A stretch of 64,000 bases of DNA from Archilochus colubris (taxonomy: Eukaryota > Chordata > Aves > Apodiformes > Trochilidae): NCBI GenBank assembly GCA_023079485.1, contig CM041085.1, positions 92,329,115 through 92,393,114 of the forward strand, in the 5' to 3' direction. Under the pieces are notes generated by a model. The model saw only the letters and a program-made list of their open reading frames with translations. It was not told the origin of the DNA and searched no databases. Of this stretch, positions 60,752-64,000 are shown in pieces. Positions within the stretch are counted from its first letter, which is position 1. Each line of letters starts with the position of its first letter. The position numbers and the translations under genes were made by a program.

Positions 60752-61204
60752 TTTATGGTTCAAAGAATCAAGGGATCAGGGAGAAGGCAGCTGACTCATG
60801 CAAGCACAGAGTCAGCTTCCTTACACTTTTATAATGCATTTTGGCCTCAAATTGTTTAAGATCCAGGGTAACATTGTGTGGGAGCAGCAGAGGACTCAAA
60901 AAACAGCAGCATAAACTGGAGGTGAAAGTAGTGATTCTACAAATCCCTGGAGTGCAGGTAGTCATTCTGTCTGGCACAGGAACTGCCAGGACAAACAGGC
61001 TGTGAATATTGCATGGCATCACTGTGCCATGCTGATTGCTGTGGTTGTCTGTGTGATGGCAAAATGCAACTAAGGGTAAGAGTGTAGGAGCATTTCTTTC
61101 TATGTGATGCTGGTATTCATTCTCAGCTATCTGAAATATGTAGAGCTATATTTACAGGAGTAAAAATAAGAATCATGAGAAACACATTGCAACAAAAATA
61201 CAGC

Positions 61205-61210
61205 TTTATT
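61205..61210 (-). terminator. Polyadenylation signal AATAAA
   Basis: Minus-strand AAATAAAGCTGT followed within 25 bases by the T/G-rich TTTTTGTTGCAATGTGTTT, a classic cleavage-site layout. It would end the candidate terminal exon. Chance occurrence in AT-rich DNA is possible. Confidence 0.5.
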
Positions 61211-61337
61211 TAATTTCAACATTTATATTATTTCTAAAGAAAATATGCTGTGTTATATTTGGCATCTTTTAAACCAGCAAGCACTTAATGAAATGATATT
61301 TCATTATGGCACATTCGTGTGTGCATCTCTGTGGTTA

Positions 61338-61409
61338 ATTATGCTAATACATAAGATTATTTCTTGAAAGAATATTTGATTGTTATTACTGCTTTGCAAT
61401 TAGCATAAT
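61338..61409. repeat. Inverted pair of an 11-base octamer-like motif
   Basis: ATTATGCTAAT at 61338-61348 and its exact reverse complement ATTAGCATAAT at 61399-61409. Each contains ATGCTAAT, close to the POU/octamer motif. The pair lies in the candidate 3' untranslated region. Confidence 0.7.
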
Positions 61410-61839
61410 GGAAGCAATTTAATTTTTTTCAGTGGTGCTTTAAATAACATTTGTGCAGTGGATTCCTTCTCAGTATAGAAACAGGCCTCAGAAAACTCTA
61501 CAGTTTTAGCTCTTGATCCTAGTTTGGAGCTGCAAAAAAAAAAGTTTTCACATGAACACAAATTATCAAACTGCACATTGGGAAACTTAACAAAAGTCAC
61601 TGAAGTAATTTAGTTTTCCTAATATGTACAACCTGATGTCAGGTTAATAACTGAAACCCATAGCTTCACAGAAAAAAACTAAAGACACATTCAGCCCCCT
61701 CATTTGTGTTTAGCTGTGGGAGAAGACCACAACCTACTTTGGGAGACGCTTGTCTGACTGTGCAGCAGCCTGAGGTGAACTGTTTTAGCACTCAAATTTC
61801 AACATTGCTGCAACTGTCCAAATTCTAAACTAAATCTTG

Positions 61840-61880
61840 CTGAAATTTGGACCCCTTTTTTTTTCTCTTTACTCTCAGGA
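61840..61880 (+). repeat. Direct repeat, copy 2
   Basis: CTGAAATTTGGACCCC, a T run, then CTCTTTACTCTCAGGA, matching the unit at 60705-60751. The copies are 1.1 kb apart in the same orientation, on either side of the candidate terminal exon. Confidence 0.75.
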
Positions 61881-61987
61881 AGGATGGAGAATCGACTAAT
61901 ATTGCTTTATAACAGCCAGTTATGAAGCGATGCAAACTGCTGTGCTTCTGCACTTTTTTCTTCTGTATGAAGACACTGACACCTTCA

Positions 61988-62031
61988 CATCTTTAATAAA
62001 TCTCCCATTAATACATCTTTAATAAATCTTC
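61988..62031. repeat. Tandem duplication, unit about 25 bases
   Basis: ACATCTTTAATAAATCT is present twice in tandem, separated by CCCATTAAT. Confidence 0.8.
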
Positions 62032-62220
62032 CCACATGCCATGGAACTGATTCTTCAGTCATTGTATTTTAAGCACTCCCTGCAACATCTTCCTGGAATG
62101 GGATTTTTCATAAAATCATCAACTCTTCAACTCAGATTCAGTTTGTAGTTCCATGTAATCCTCAAGGTCTCTTCTGTAGCATTATTGTCATTCCTTTCCT
62201 GTCTGTTTTTCACATTCTTT

Positions 62221-62870
62221 TTCATTTGCCTTCGGTGAATTTTATCACATTGATTTCAAGCCATTCCTCTAATGTAAACAACATTTTCTGAATTCTTATC
62301 TTGCCTTCCAAGCTGCTTGCAAGTCCTCCCATCTGGGCATTATCTGTAAGCTTAGTGTCCAGGTGATTAAGCAAGTAATTAATGGCAATGTTTTGTAGTG
62401 CAAGAGCTAGAAGAAAGCGGTGTGGAAGCCCGTGTGAGATGTTCTCCCACTTCAGCAGCAAATTATTGTTCTTGGAGCCCAGCTTCCCAATCAGATGCAC
62501 ATCTACCCTATGAGAATTTAATTTAGTCAGCACATGCTTTGCTTGCTTATGAATGTCATGTGGGACTGTGTTGAAGATTTGCTCTATCAAACACATCCCT
62601 TATATTTTGCTGTTGGAGAAGGAAACGAGATCCAGCTGATAGGATCGATTTCTGACATCTCCCTGTGCAAATACTTTTATCTCTTCACTGTTCTCTAAAT
62701 GTCTACCAATTTTTTTGTAATATTTTGTTCCAATGTTTTGGGAATGCTGTTAGTGCTGACTTTTCTGTAATTCTTTATATTTTCCTTTTCTCCTTTGTTA
62801 GATACAACACTGGGTTTGCCCTTCTCCAGCTCTCTGGGAACTTACTGCTAATCACTGATGTTTGAGAAAA
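62221..62870 (-). mobile_element. Old CR1 LINE fragment, reverse-transcriptase domain remnant
   Basis: The 124-codon minus-strand frame at 62222-62596 reads like a decayed CR1 reverse transcriptase: FNTVPHDIH (usual FDTVPHDIL), ISHGLPH in place of SGVPQG, KLTDNAQMGGLASSLEG in place of the FADDTKL region, then WLEINVIKF. Sequence up to about 62870 matches the adjoining upstream pol region in the same direction. The catalytic FADD is destroyed, so it is inactive. It is much more diverged than the two CR1 copies in TINAG introns. Confidence 0.85.
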
Positions 62871-62879
62871 TTGCTTTGG

Positions 62880-63580
62880 TTAAATATTGTTTAATTTGGT
62901 TAAATACATAATTTTTATCACATTGTGCCATCCTGAATAATTTAACTCAGTATTCCTTCAAGTGTTATTTTCCTTTTCCCTCCATGATCCTACTCCCAAA
63001 TTCTTAATAATAACTGAAATAAACTTCTAGTCATAATTAATCTTTTTTGCCAAGAGCTAAACAAAAAAAATAAAAAGAAAGGATAGAACATTTCAGTGTT
63101 TTCTACATCTTCTATCTGCTGACCTCATTCACTAATACATTCTGTCTGCTCTCAAGCACAGTGCATTATTTGCAATAAAGTGTTGTTTAACAAACCATTA
63201 ATTTCAGTGGTGCTATGTGGTTATGCACTCAAATATAAAATATCATTAATCACATGTCAATGACATTACTACATAATCTAATTCCAGACCATACCTCAGA
63301 TCCTTTCAACTGTTTGATTGCATCCCACTCAAAATTAATTAAAATTAATTATTTATTTAATTAGATAAATTGTGGCCTTATTCTGTGAGGTGGAATTATT
63401 CTGCATTTAATTATTAACAGTAAATCGTTCACCACATGTAGCCAGCTTGTTATCCAAACAATTATATAGCTAAAGCATCCTATTGTCTTTTAAAACAAAA
63501 CCATAAGAAATTGTTAAAGTAACACTAAAGACATAGTTACATATTCAGAGTGTGACTATAATCAAGCCAGAAAAACAGTA
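62880..63580. other. Non-coding, nothing recognised
   Basis: AT-rich sequence with TTAATT-type runs near 63.33-63.36 kb. No exon or repeat family was recognised. Confidence 0.55.
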
Positions 63581-63588
63581 ATACTCAC

Positions 63589-63623
63589 CATCATAGCTAA
63601 ACAGAACCTCTTTCATTGGCAAC
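63589..63623 (-). other. Candidate 35-base internal exon of an unidentified minus-strand gene
   Basis: A strong acceptor (TTTTTTCTACAG) and donor (GTGAGT) flank 35 bases open in only one frame, encoding LPMKEVLFSYD with partial codons at each end (phase 2 in, phase 1 out). It lies 2 kb upstream of the candidate terminal exon on the same strand. Very short exons near a 3' end would be compatible with MLIP by gene order, but the peptide is not recognised. Confidence 0.35.
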
Positions 63624-64000
63624 CTGTAGAAAAAAGAAAAGGGAAATAAAAGGTGAAAACAAAGTGGTACGGAGAATAAGGACTGCTGTATGTTAAGCAG
63701 GCACTGTTCTGCAGACTGGTGGACAACTTCATAAAGAATCTCATCTATTAAAAACATTGGTTTCTTGCAGTGTTAATGTAGAGCTATGTTTACTGCACTG
63801 GGGTTGATTTTTCATGCACTGACGTGATTGAGGAATTATACTGCACAGACCAAATTTCAATAGACAAACATTGCATTTTGGCTACATGCATGCTAAAGGA
63901 CATTACAGACTCATGCTGGGTTTCCACTTCTTTTCTGGACAACATCCAGGGAAGACAGAGCATGTGACCAATTTTGCATTTACATGGCATGGATGTTCTT
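63624..64000. other. Possible intron of the same unidentified gene, nothing else seen
   Basis: The remaining bases to the window edge show no further exon signature. If the 35-base exon is real, this is its upstream intron on the minus strand. Confidence 0.3.

Larger units (their letters stand above)
61190..61529 (-). other. Candidate terminal exon of an unidentified minus-strand gene
   Basis: A T-rich TTTTTTTTTTGCAG acceptor at 61530-61543 is followed by about 340 bases ending just past an AATAAA signal at 61205-61210. If spliced from the 35-base exon at 63589-63623, the frame reads three codons and stops (TAG at 61519-61521), leaving a 3' untranslated region of about 310 bases. In another phase the exon encodes 42 residues (ending KIKLLPLC) before TAA at about 61403. 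Gene order in other vertebrates puts MLIP here, but I do not recognise the peptide. Confidence 0.35.

Overview
This window is vertebrate nuclear DNA, and almost certainly avian. It is AT-rich with long introns. It holds several CR1 retrotransposon pieces in both orientations, whose 3' ends carry the repeated ATTCTATG tail and the GGTTGGAAGGGACCTT block typical of birds, and it has LTRs of an avian endogenous-retrovirus type. The species cannot be named from the sequence.

One complete protein-coding gene can be reconstructed: a tubulointerstitial nephritis antigen (TINAG) orthologue on the minus strand. It has eleven coding exons between 55,059 and 16,982. All splice phases agree and the joined frame is 467 codons plus a stop. 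The protein has a signal peptide, an RLKR processing site, a somatomedin-B domain, a short von Willebrand C-like Cys block and a papain/cathepsin-B-like domain. In the last of these the catalytic Cys is Ser (residue 248), while the His (410) and Asn (435) are kept. TINAG is a secreted basement-membrane glycoprotein that is not an active protease.

Layout: 1-16,890 is downstream intergenic DNA with one CR1 fragment and no gene that I can support. 16,982-55,059 is TINAG. Its introns contain CR1 pieces (intron 1, 4, 6 and 9), an 816-bp solo LTR (intron 4) and a smaller LTR-like element (intron 8). 55,060-55,230 is the probable promoter, with an HNF1-like palindrome. 55,300-61,180 is intergenic with one LTR-like element. 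61,190-63,625 contains two candidate 3' exons of another minus-strand gene with an AATAAA signal, plus an old CR1 reverse-transcriptase fragment. By vertebrate gene order (MLIP lies next to TINAG on the same strand) those exons could belong to MLIP, but I cannot recognise the protein.

No bacterial-type operons, CRISPR arrays, rRNA or intact tRNA genes are present. No wholly new system was found. The most useful results are the full TINAG exon map, its splice-site peculiarities, the candidate promoter element and the unexplained neighbouring exons.
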